Source: an uncultured Verrucomicrobiota bacterium (GTDB lineage: Bacteria > Verrucomicrobiota > Verrucomicrobiia > Verrucomicrobiales > Verrucomicrobiaceae). Taken from it: a stretch of 64,000 nt of DNA. The notes under the pieces are model-generated. The model saw nothing but the letters and a program-made list of their open reading frames with translations. It had not been told where the DNA came from and made no database searches. Position 1 is the stretch's first letter, and every line of letters starts with the position of its first letter. The stretch lies in contig CAILZI010000188.1 in assembly GCA_903838675.1 (NCBI GenBank), positions 1 to 64,000 of the forward strand, written 5' to 3'. Positions 17,937-25,585 of this stretch are shown here, in pieces. Made by a program: the position numbers and the translations under genes.

Positions 17937-19496
17937 TTACTGGGCCCACTGGTAGGTGACGGTCATCGTGCCCGTTTTCGCAGGGACAACGAGGTTCTGG
18001 CCTGCGAGTTGAGCATCGTTGACCGTGATACGGTAGGGAAGGGGACCTTTGCCGATGAACATGCCATCCTTGCTTGTAAACGATCCGCTGCCGACACGAT
18101 ACCATGCATTGGCGGGCAGCTTGCCGCTGACCTTGATCGTGCGTAAGAGCTTAGCATTGCCCTCGGGCTTGTTGCCGTTGCCTTCGACTGTGAACGACTC
18201 CTCAATCTCGGCCCCCTGCCAAGTGTATCGGAAGGTGGGATTGCGCTTCGCGTCTAGGGAGTAGCCCAGCCAGTGGAAGCCTTCATAGCGCTTGGTTTTG
18301 TCCCATTTCGGCCATTCGGCATCGGGTTTTTCAGCAACAAAAAAGGCCGGTGTGACCTCCCCGGTGGGCTGGAGCACATCATATCCCAGCGGCTTTTCGT
18401 GGCCGCCACCGCGTGAGTTCCAGTGCCTTGAAGCATCCATGAAAGCACCGCGCCAGATGAGAGAGAGATTCATGCTTTCAGCACTCCAGGCGATGTTCAC
18501 TCCCCCGGGATAGCCGACGCCAATGCCGCGATTGCCCGCGCCTTGGATGAAGTTACGATAGATCACCGCTTCGTTCGTCACCACCAGCGGGATGGGCTCG
18601 AACTCCTTCTGCTTTTTCGTGCCACCCTGCCACTTCGGATGGAGCCACTTGGACAGCGGTGTGATCTGAGTTTCCGCGCCTTTCCAGGCGGCATAGAGTT
18701 CGATCTGCCCGCCGCCTTGGAAATACTCCAATCGAAAATCATGCTCACCTTTCTCAAGCGTGATGCCTTGTTCCTTGATGTCCCCCGAAGGATGAATGCC
18801 GTCGTACGCCAGAATTTCCTTGCCGTCGACCAGGATGCGCGATCCGTCATCGCTGGAGAGATAAAAGCGATACGAGCCCTTCTTCGGGGCAAGGAGCTTT
18901 CCAGTAAAGACGACACCGAACTCGTTCTTGTAGTCGTCCAGTTTCACCTGAAGCAGGTTGTCTTCGATCGTGCCTTCACGGTGTGGTTTAAGCTTGGAGA
19001 AATCCGGAAGATTCTGCCAGTTGCCGAGATAGAGGGCAAAGTGGAGGTCATGCAGCGTGTCCCCTACTGGGGCCACTTTCAGCACGCCGCGCATGGTGAG
19101 CGCATGGCCGGGGAAGGTGCAGACGTAGGGGTAGCTGCCTGCCTTTTCAGGCGCAGAGAAACTCAGCACCTCTTTTTCATGCGGATTGAGCATCTTGGAG
19201 TGCGCCCAGATGCGCGTGTCATCGGGCAGCCAGTTGCGTTTCAGGGCCTCCTCCGGCTTTTCCATCTGCTTCATCGCCATGGCGGCGGTGTCCGTCCCCG
19301 GCTGGCAAAAGACCAGGTTGTGCGGCAGGTCATCGCCGTTTTCAAAGGTGATCTTCACCGGTTGGCCCGGCTGCACGAGGAATTCGGCAGTGTCGTATTT
19401 CATCTGCGCCGTCATCGTTTTGAGCGAAAAGAGGGCGGGCTCCACGGCCCGGGCAGAAGCAGCGGTGACAAGAATGGCGAAAAGCAGGCGGGTCAT
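17937..19496 (-). CDS. Secreted blue-copper (plastocyanin/azurin-like) and PA14 domain protein
   Basis: The start is set at ATG 19496 (MTRLLFAILVTAASARAVEP, signal peptide), giving 519 aa; the track ORF adds 53 unlikely residues. Residues about 20-140 form a cupredoxin domain with a full type-1 copper ligand set: His59 (DLPHNLVF), Cys126, His131 and Met135 (CTFPGHALTM). A PA14 domain follows (about 185-270: YRFYLSSDDGSRILVDGKEI), a fold that often binds carbohydrate. The C-terminal half is a conserved-looking beta-rich region (GNRGIGVGYPGGVNIAWSAESM) that I cannot name. The dehydrogenase-like gene just downstream suggests the copper site could accept its electrons; this is inference. Confidence 0.85.
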   Translation of the reverse strand: MTRLLFAILVTAASARAVEPALFSLKTMTAQMKYDTAEFLVQPGQPVKITFENGDDLPHNLVFCQPGTDTAAMAMKQMEKPEEALKRNWLPDDTRIWAHSKMLNPHEKEVLSFSAPEKAGSYPYVCTFPGHALTMRGVLKVAPVGDTLHDLHFALYLGNWQNLPDFSKLKPHREGTIEDNLLQVKLDDYKNEFGVVFTGKLLAPKKGSYRFYLSSDDGSRILVDGKEILAYDGIHPSGDIKEQGITLEKGEHDFRLEYFQGGGQIELYAAWKGAETQITPLSKWLHPKWQGGTKKQKEFEPIPLVVTNEAVIYRNFIQGAGNRGIGVGYPGGVNIAWSAESMNLSLIWRGAFMDASRHWNSRGGGHEKPLGYDVLQPTGEVTPAFFVAEKPDAEWPKWDKTKRYEGFHWLGYSLDAKRNPTFRYTWQGAEIEESFTVEGNGNKPEGNAKLLRTIKVSGKLPANAWYRVGSGSFTSKDGMFIGKGPLPYRITVNDAQLAGQNLVVPAKTGTMTVTYQWAQ

Positions 19497-19620
19497 AGGA
19501 GGCGCGTTTAAACGGCAGCGGCGGAGGTTGCCTTGCGAAAATGCAGCGTCAATGCCCTGAGTTTTATTTCCTTCACACTTTGGGCTTGGCTCAGGCCGTG
19601 GAATTTGATTACATCTGTTC

Positions 19621-20166
19621 ATGCAAACATGGCACCTGCTTAAAGCCTCAGACAAGGAAGTTTATGAAGCTAAAGATCTCGAAATCCTGCGCGGATGGGC
19701 GGCTGACGCCAAGATCTCTCCGCTCGACAAGATTTCCAGTGACAACCGCATGAGCTGGCAGCGTGCGCCGATGATCGCGGAACTGCAGATGGATCTGTTG
19801 GTCCAGATGCCCGACAATTACCTCTATGGCCCGACAAACGTGGCCACCATCCAGGAATTTCTGGCCACCGGCGAGATCGATGAAAATGTGACGATCATCA
19901 ACTGCCTCGACAACAAGGAGTCTCGTCTTGCCGATCTGTCGTGGTTCCAGGCCAGCCCGCATCATGTGCGCAGTGCTGCCACGACCTTCGTAGGCACCGG
20001 GCGCTCAGATGAAAAGAGCGGCATGGGAGATGCCATGCAGCAATCGCGCATCGCCACGCTGGAAAAGCAGGTGATGGAGCTGCAGCGGGTGGTGGATGAA
20101 TGGCAGCAGGCCTACCATGGCCTGCGTCAGCAGTTTGTTGAATCAACTGGCCGCGAGCCGATGTGA
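19621..20166 (+). CDS. Cytoplasmic protein with two GYF-like modules and a coiled-coil tail
   Basis: This 181-aa protein has no signal peptide. Residues 1-60 (WHLLKASDKEVYEAKDLEILRGWAADAKISPLDKISSDN...W) and 61-110 (NYLYGPTNVATIQEFLATGEIDENVTIIN) look like two diverged copies of a GYF_2/DUF4339-type module, which usually binds peptides. Residues about 140-172 (QSRIATLEKQVMELQRVVDEWQQAYHGLRQQF) form a likely coiled coil. The role is unknown; a scaffold or adaptor role is a guess. It is divergent from the cupredoxin gene and ends 6 bases from the convergent small membrane protein gene. Confidence 0.75.
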   Translation: MQTWHLLKASDKEVYEAKDLEILRGWAADAKISPLDKISSDNRMSWQRAPMIAELQMDLLVQMPDNYLYGPTNVATIQEFLATGEIDENVTIINCLDNKESRLADLSWFQASPHHVRSAATTFVGTGRSDEKSGMGDAMQQSRIATLEKQVMELQRVVDEWQQAYHGLRQQFVESTGREPM

Positions 20167-20172
20167 TTCGAA

Positions 20173-20430
20173 TCAGGTCTCGTCGGTTGTTTCGCAACTG
20201 TTCAAGCCAGGGAGTTCTTTGGCCTTGTCGGCATAGCGGTCGAACCGGTTAGAGAGGATCAGCAACGTGGGAGCCCACAACCCGATAAAAATGCCCAGGC
20301 GCTCGGCGTGTGCCGCCTGTTCGGGGGTCTCGCCGTTAAAAAACCACCAGCTCCAAATGGAGAGGATCACCGAGAGCATGCCCGCCTGGAAACAGATCGT
20401 GCTGAGAGTGCGGCAGATAGAAGAATTCAT
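20173..20430 (-). CDS. Small membrane protein, function unknown
   Basis: This 85-aa product has two hydrophobic stretches (ICFQAGMLSVILSIWSWWFF and LGIFIGLWAPTLLILSNRF) separated by a short hydrophilic loop (NGETPEQAAHAER), with a polar C-terminal tail. This pattern fits a two-helix inner-membrane protein. It starts at an ATG (20430) and is convergent with the GYF-like protein gene. No family was recognised; the regular membrane topology is the main reason to accept it. Confidence 0.55.
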   Translation of the reverse strand: MNSSICRTLSTICFQAGMLSVILSIWSWWFFNGETPEQAAHAERLGIFIGLWAPTLLILSNRFDRYADKAKELPGLNSCETTDET

Positions 20431-20572
20431 ATTTTAAAGTCTGCCATGCATCCATGCCTCCCGGCAAGCAATCACAGCCCTCAGCGCAAATCCGGCGGAC
20501 TAAAACGCAGCCTCAGGCGCAGGGTGTATGTGGAAGCTTGAGAGAATGCCGGGCTGAGGCATAGTATGCTCA

Positions 20573-20956
20573 ATGATTTCTCCTGCTGATATCCGCTGCG
20601 CGACTGCTCCGGTGAGACCACGGCAGCCCCGCGTGGCTCCCCACCAGCCGCGTGTGCAGCCGCTGACAGCACCGCCCGCGCTGGAGCCCCCCTGGCATGT
20701 CATCCTTCTGGACGACGATCTCCACACGTTTGAATACGTGATCGAAATGCTGCATGCCATTTTTGGGCATTCGCGGGAGCTCGGCAATCGCATGGCCGAG
20801 GAGGTGAACGAAAAGGGGCGAGTGATCGTGGCAACTGTCCACAAAGAGCTGGCGGAATTACGTCAGCAGCAAATTGAAGAATACGGGCCTGATCCAACAG
20901 AAACCAATCCCCAAAGACAAGTATCAATGAAAGCTTTGATTGAGTGCTCGGAGTGA
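20573..20956 (+). CDS. clpS: ClpS-type adaptor of the ClpAP protease
   Basis: ClpS delivers N-degron substrates to the ClpA ATPase. Residues about 40-110 carry the family core: PWHVILLDDDLHTFEYVIEMLHAIFGHS, followed by A..VNEKGRVIVATVHKELAELRQQQIEEYGPDP. In typical ClpS this second region has V.....G...(C/V).(T/G)......A......G, so the match is good. The protein has an unusual Pro/Arg-rich N-terminal extension (PVRPRQPRVAPHQPRVQP), part of which may come from an over-long start call. No clpA is next to it. At 127 aa it is slightly longer than most members. Confidence 0.88.
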   Translation: MISPADIRCATAPVRPRQPRVAPHQPRVQPLTAPPALEPPWHVILLDDDLHTFEYVIEMLHAIFGHSRELGNRMAEEVNEKGRVIVATVHKELAELRQQQIEEYGPDPTETNPQRQVSMKALIECSE

Positions 20957-20965
20957 CTGTTTCTC

Positions 20966-22234
20966 TCAGCGTCGTCCACGCGGCTCGGGAATGCCACGCA
21001 GAATCAGGATGGAAATAAGCGACATCACCGCCGCGAGGCATGCGACAAGGTAAAACGAACCGCTGAGCGAGTATATCAGCCCGCCAAGGCTGGTGGCGAG
21101 CATCAGCGACCACACATTGCAAAAACCGAGCACGGCTTGCAGAGTCGAACGGCGTTCCGGAGGGCATAGTTCCGCGGTGAGTGTCAGGTCACCCACTCGA
21201 TCCAAGAACAGGCCGAAGCCCAGGATGAAGTAAGCGGCGGTAAAGCCACCAAAGGAATGCGTCAGGCTGGCCCAGATGCACAAGGCAATGCAGATGAGAC
21301 GTGAGAGTATCAGCAGCACCCTGCCCCCTTTATGATAGCCAAGCCAGGCCGCAAGCAGGCTGCCAAGAATGGTGCCGATGTTCTGAAAGGAAACGAAACT
21401 GCCCTCATCCGCCTCCGGTCTGCCAGTGGTGTGCAGCGCATGCAGAGTGAGAAATGAAACAACCATCAAATAGCCCATGCCGGTGAAACGGGCGACGATC
21501 AGCTTGAGCAGCTGCGGTTGTTTGCCCAGCAGGCCCGGCAGACTGCACAGATAGCCCCAATAGCTGCCGGTCTGCGGATGATAATGATGTGCCGCCGGCA
21601 GTTCGCGCATGAATGACTGCGACAGCCAGGACAAGAGCAAAAAGCCGAAAGTAATAAGGTGCAGCACCGCGTAGCCGCGCTGTCCCGGTGAATGGGTGAG
21701 GACCTGATGGATCACCGCTCCAGCCACCATGCCTATGCAAGCCTGCGTGATGTAGCGTGCGGCCCAGCCTGCGGCACGGACACGCTCCGGCACCATGCGT
21801 GTGACCATTTCCATCCAGGCCACCACGCCCACGCCGCCAATGAGACCGGAAACCACTGGTGTCAGCACCACCACCGGCAGCAGCCACGGGCCGGCGTCCT
21901 GCCAGAACCAGAGCAGCAGCCCCGTGATGAGATAGGGCAGTCGTTGCAGCAAACCGAAGCTCATCACCCACAGTTTGAACTTCGTGAGTCGTTCCACCAG
22001 TGGTGACACAAACAGACCCGCCATCGCGAACGCCGCAGGCAGGATGGCAGGCATGATGGCGATGATCGCTGACCGTCCACCGAGCTGTTCCACCATTTTG
22101 GGCATCACGGTCTCCGGCTGGAGGAACGCTACTCCGCCCATGTACAGCCCGCCTTCCAGGCAGTGGCAGATAAAGTTCCGCCGCACGACCTGTGGGTGAT
22201 GCTGATGAGGTGAGGCTGCGGTGTCGAGGGGCAT
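20966..22234 (-). CDS. Major facilitator superfamily transporter
   Basis: This 422-aa protein has about 12 hydrophobic segments with the usual gap between two halves, matching an MFS carrier in the inner membrane. Examples are IIAIMPAILPAAFAMAGLFV, LLPVVVLTPVVSGLIGGVGVVAW and a final FYLVACLAAVMSLISILIL. The N-terminus starts with a His-rich stretch (SPHQHHPQ). The substrate cannot be inferred. It is divergent from the ferritin gene across a 159-base gap and convergent with clpS. Confidence 0.85.
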   Translation of the reverse strand: MPLDTAASPHQHHPQVVRRNFICHCLEGGLYMGGVAFLQPETVMPKMVEQLGGRSAIIAIMPAILPAAFAMAGLFVSPLVERLTKFKLWVMSFGLLQRLPYLITGLLLWFWQDAGPWLLPVVVLTPVVSGLIGGVGVVAWMEMVTRMVPERVRAAGWAARYITQACIGMVAGAVIHQVLTHSPGQRGYAVLHLITFGFLLLSWLSQSFMRELPAAHHYHPQTGSYWGYLCSLPGLLGKQPQLLKLIVARFTGMGYLMVVSFLTLHALHTTGRPEADEGSFVSFQNIGTILGSLLAAWLGYHKGGRVLLILSRLICIALCIWASLTHSFGGFTAAYFILGFGLFLDRVGDLTLTAELCPPERRSTLQAVLGFCNVWSLMLATSLGGLIYSLSGSFYLVACLAAVMSLISILILRGIPEPRGRR

Positions 22235-22312
22235 CGCTGGGGAGGCCTCATCGTGGCGTAGACTGGCTCAAAGGAAAGCGAATCGTCCTTTACCTTTCAG
22301 CAGTGCTTTCCA

Positions 22313-22332
22313 CTCAAATAATTATTATTGAG
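22313..22332. promoter_or_regulatory. AT-rich palindrome upstream of ferritin, Fur-box-like
   Basis: CTCAAATAATTATTATTGAG has CTCAA/TTGAG arms, and its centre (AATAAT-T-ATTATT) resembles half of a 7-1-7 Fur box (TGATAAT-N-ATTATCA). It lies about 60 bases before the ferritin ATG in the ferritin/MFS intergenic region. An iron-responsive regulator of the Fur family is a reasonable guess, but no binding evidence exists. Confidence 0.35.
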
Positions 22333-22393
22333 CAGTCTTGCTTTGGTTTCTCACTGCTGGTTCAATTCAGCAACTTCAAACCCAGCGCGTACC

Positions 22394-22927
22394 ATGACTC
22401 TCAATCCCAAGCTCACCAAATTGCTCAATGAGCAGATCAACAACGAAATGTCCTCCAGTTATGTTTATCTCGCCATGGCGGCGTGGTTCGAACAGACCCC
22501 CTATTCCGGCTTTGCCCAGTGGATGTTCACCCAGAGCCGTGAAGAGACCATGCATGCGCTGAAATTTTACCAGTATGTCGTGGATCGTGATGCCAGGGTC
22601 GAATTCCAGCCCATTGCGAAGCCCAAGATGGATTTCAAATCGCCCTTGGATGTCTTCCAGCACAGTCTCAAACAGGAGCAGCGCGTGACGCAGCAGATCA
22701 ATGATCTGTTCGAAGTTGCAGAGCAGGTCAAAGACCACGCTTCGAAAAACCTTCTCCTCTGGTTCCTCAATGAGCAGATGGAAGAGGAGAAAACCGTGGG
22801 GGACATGCTCGAACGCCTCAAACTGGCCGGTAATGACACGGCCAGCCTTCTGGTTCTCGATCGCGAAGCAGGCAGCCGCCCAAGCGCCGGCGGTGTTCCG
22901 AAGGGCTCTGGCGCAATGGGTGATTGA
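22394..22927 (+). CDS. Ferritin (non-heme, FtnA-type)
   Basis: This 177-aa iron-storage protein would assemble into a 24-subunit shell that oxidises Fe(II) and stores it as a mineral. The start is ATG 22394 (MTLNPKLTKLLNEQINNEMSSSYVYLAMAAWFE); the track adds 22 upstream codons. Ferroxidase-site residues are visible: Glu in LNEQINNE, the REETMHA motif (Glu, Glu, His), and Glu/Gln in LLWFLNEQMEEEKTVGDML. The C-terminal tail is longer than usual and Gly/Ser/Pro-rich (REAGSRPSAGGVPKGSGAMGD). An AT-rich palindrome upstream may be an iron-regulated operator. Confidence 0.93.
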   Translation: MTLNPKLTKLLNEQINNEMSSSYVYLAMAAWFEQTPYSGFAQWMFTQSREETMHALKFYQYVVDRDARVEFQPIAKPKMDFKSPLDVFQHSLKQEQRVTQQINDLFEVAEQVKDHASKNLLLWFLNEQMEEEKTVGDMLERLKLAGNDTASLLVLDREAGSRPSAGGVPKGSGAMGD

Positions 22928-22940
22928 TCAGCCTCGGTGC

Positions 22941-25499
22941 TTACGGCAGCAGCAGCATGTCCCACGGCCACAACGGTGTGTAAGTGGCGGATTCGACCCA
23001 GCCGCGGACGTGTTCCGCGTCGCTGGGGACTTCGACATAACTCCAGGCTCCACGTTTTTCGAGCAAGCGCACTTGGCTGCCAGGTGGCAGGGCGATGACA
23101 TTGCCGGAAGTGCTCGTGGCGGCGGTGTAGACACTGACTTCACGTGCAGTCACGACCATCACATCCTTAACTCGGTCTCCTGGTGCGGGGCGAATGGCGG
23201 CGAACGTGACTGAAGGAATGAAAACCAGCAGCCCAATGATGCTAAAAATCAGGGCATAAGCGCTGCTGCTGCCTTTAGACGAAGCGGCGAGAATCCAGCG
23301 CACAAGGGCCAGCAAAATGAGCCATACCCCTGCGGATGCGGCAACGACCCAGGTGTTTTTGTTCAGGAGCAGGCTCCACTCAGCCAGCGGAGAGTCCTCT
23401 CCGAAGCGAAAAAAGCGCAGCTTTTCATCAATGTGCCGCAGATTCTGCCGCACTTCGGGATTCAGGGGATCCAGCAGCTGCGCACGCTGGTACCACAGGG
23501 CTGCACGCCCCAGGTCCTCCTGACGGTAGCGGGCATTGGCGATGAGGGTGAAGACCGCAGAGCTCAAGGCGGGCGGCTGCTGCTTGGTGAGCGATTCTCC
23601 AAGGTATTGCGCCTGGGTGAATTTGCCTTTCTCCAACGCTTCGCGTGCCTGCTGATAAAGCTCGTCAGGGGAAGCATCTGCGGCACTGGCGGTGAGTGAG
23701 AATGTGGCCATCGCGGCGATGAGAATGCCGGTGCGTTTCAGCAGCGGTGCCAATGTGGAAAGGATACGGCTGCGTTCACTTCTGCCGAGGGCTTCTCCGG
23801 AGGTGGGAGCTGCGGTGAAACTTTGGGTCTCATAGCGGCGGATGATCTGCCGGAGCTCCTCATCCTGCACTTCACCTGGCTGGCTGCGGTGGATGAAGTG
23901 GGCGGCACGCTGGAGGAAATCACGATCCGCGAGATTGTTCTCCTCAAGGCCATGCCACCACTGCTGCAGCTCACCCCGCAGTCCGCTTTTGGCTTCAGCG
24001 CTACGGCGGCGAAACCACGTTAGGAGAGTTGCCAGAATAACAAGGGCAGCCGGAAGCGACTGAATGGCCCAAAAACGTGCACTGGTGGTGAGGGGGGCGC
24101 TGGCGGCGGTGGTGTTTAGCCACCTGGCCTTGGCCGGAATATTCATGAGGATGTCACTGATCTGCGGTTTGGGCTGCTGCACTGGCGGCGGCTTTGGGGC
24201 CTCCACACCGCCACTGCTTTCCACACCCGCAGCCACCATGGTGCCGGGCTTGATGCGCAGCGCAATCGCCGGAGTGCGTGCAGCGATGTATTTCTTCTGC
24301 GAGGGGCTGAAATAGCTCAGTTCAAAAGGCGGCAGTTCGGTGTGCACTTTTTCCGGCACAAAGACCATCGAATAGCCGATGCGGCGCTGCGCGGTGGGAG
24401 TGAGGTTGGGATCGATCGGTCCGTCCACATTGTAGCGCCTCGGCGGGTAGGCCTTCCAACCCTCAGGCGGCATGAGGCTGGGTGGGTTAAGTGCTTCGAA
24501 ATTGCCCGAACCGTCGATGGTGATGTCCACGGCCAGCGGATCGCCGACACTGAGCTCGTTGGGGGTGGCCATGGCGCTGATACTGAAATCGCCGACGGCA
24601 CCGCTGAAGTTTGCGGGTTTGCCCTCGGTGGGAAGCGGCAGAACCTTGATCTTCACCTCCTGGCTCTTGACCACATGCTTCCGCGGCTCCGCGCTGCCCA
24701 TGATCATGCCAAAAGGCAGGCCGCGGCTCATCTGCCTCTGGGCGTTTTCATCAAAAACCTCGAACAGCAGCTCACAGGTGGCGGGGCCTACTTTCAGATC
24801 GCCTGCGTGGAGTGCGGAGAGCGTGCTGTGATAGGTGATGACCATGTAGTCGATGTCGTTGATGCGCTGCGGGTTCTGATCGGCCTGCTGCGGAAAACGA
24901 GCGATAGCAAAATCATTCTTGTTCACCTCAATCAGGCCGACGCGGCGCAGCATCACACTGCCGCGCGGTACAAACAGGCTGGCACTGATGGGAACAACCT
25001 CCCCCTGATAGACCTCCGTTTTGCCGACCTCGATCTGAAAAAGCGGTATGTTGGCATCTTCGGCGGCTGAGGGAGCGGTGGTTGGAGCTTCAGTGACGAT
25101 GAGTCGAACTTCGTTGGTTTTGAGAATCTCTCCGTTCACGAGCACTTCTTGCGGTGGAATGACAAACTCGCCCGGCTCCGTTCCTGCGACCTGCCAGGTG
25201 AGTTGCGTCGAGAAAATCCGCTGAGAGCCGCGAATCTCGATGTTCTGCGCAGTGGAAAGTCCGGAACTCATGCCAACCTGCACCGGCAGCCTCAGCTGCG
25301 GCACGTTTTGCACGCTGCCGTTTTGTACAGTGATGACATAATTGACTGCTTGGCCGGTGGTAGCATGGTCAGGCTGGATATAGGCGCGCAGCGTGGCTGC
25401 CGAGGAGCTGGTGACAAGGAGTGTCAGGAGCAGCAGAGCCTGCAGGCAGATGGAATGAGGGATGATATTCCAGGGAAGAACTCTCGAAATTCCGGCCAT
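22941..25499 (-). CDS. batD: BatD-like aerotolerance protein fused to TPR and SH3 domains
   Basis: The start is placed at ATG 25499 (MAGISRVLPWNIIPHSICLQALLLLTLLVTSSSA, signal peptide); ATG 25547 is possible. The N-terminal part is BatD (DUF-type beta sandwiches; RAYIQPDHATTGQAVNYVITVQNG ... PPQEVLVNGEIL). A transmembrane helix (FWAIQSLPAALVILATLLTWFRR) follows, then a second signal-like stretch, a TPR region (SPDELYQQAREALEKGKFTQAQYLGESL...), two more membrane helices, and a bacterial SH3 domain at the end (REVSVYTAATSTSGNVIALPPGSQVRLLEKRGAWSYVEV). BatD and BatE, separate in many bacteria, thus appear fused. It is the last gene of the moxR-bat operon and probably sits in the inner membrane with BatA/BatB. 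Confidence 0.88.
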   Translation of the reverse strand: MAGISRVLPWNIIPHSICLQALLLLTLLVTSSSAATLRAYIQPDHATTGQAVNYVITVQNGSVQNVPQLRLPVQVGMSSGLSTAQNIEIRGSQRIFSTQLTWQVAGTEPGEFVIPPQEVLVNGEILKTNEVRLIVTEAPTTAPSAAEDANIPLFQIEVGKTEVYQGEVVPISASLFVPRGSVMLRRVGLIEVNKNDFAIARFPQQADQNPQRINDIDYMVITYHSTLSALHAGDLKVGPATCELLFEVFDENAQRQMSRGLPFGMIMGSAEPRKHVVKSQEVKIKVLPLPTEGKPANFSGAVGDFSISAMATPNELSVGDPLAVDITIDGSGNFEALNPPSLMPPEGWKAYPPRRYNVDGPIDPNLTPTAQRRIGYSMVFVPEKVHTELPPFELSYFSPSQKKYIAARTPAIALRIKPGTMVAAGVESSGGVEAPKPPPVQQPKPQISDILMNIPAKARWLNTTAASAPLTTSARFWAIQSLPAALVILATLLTWFRRRSAEAKSGLRGELQQWWHGLEENNLADRDFLQRAAHFIHRSQPGEVQDEELRQIIRRYETQSFTAAPTSGEALGRSERSRILSTLAPLLKRTGILIAAMATFSLTASAADASPDELYQQAREALEKGKFTQAQYLGESLTKQQPPALSSAVFTLIANARYRQEDLGRAALWYQRAQLLDPLNPEVRQNLRHIDEKLRFFRFGEDSPLAEWSLLLNKNTWVVAASAGVWLILLALVRWILAASSKGSSSAYALIFSIIGLLVFIPSVTFAAIRPAPGDRVKDVMVVTAREVSVYTAATSTSGNVIALPPGSQVRLLEKRGAWSYVEVPSDAEHVRGWVESATYTPLWPWDMLLLP

Positions 25500-25585
25500 G
25501 ACTGCGGGTTGTTCCTGGGTTGATGGGAAATGGAGGCTTTGAATCATTCGAGCTTGGTATTTCGTTCGTCACTGCCGGCGGCGGC

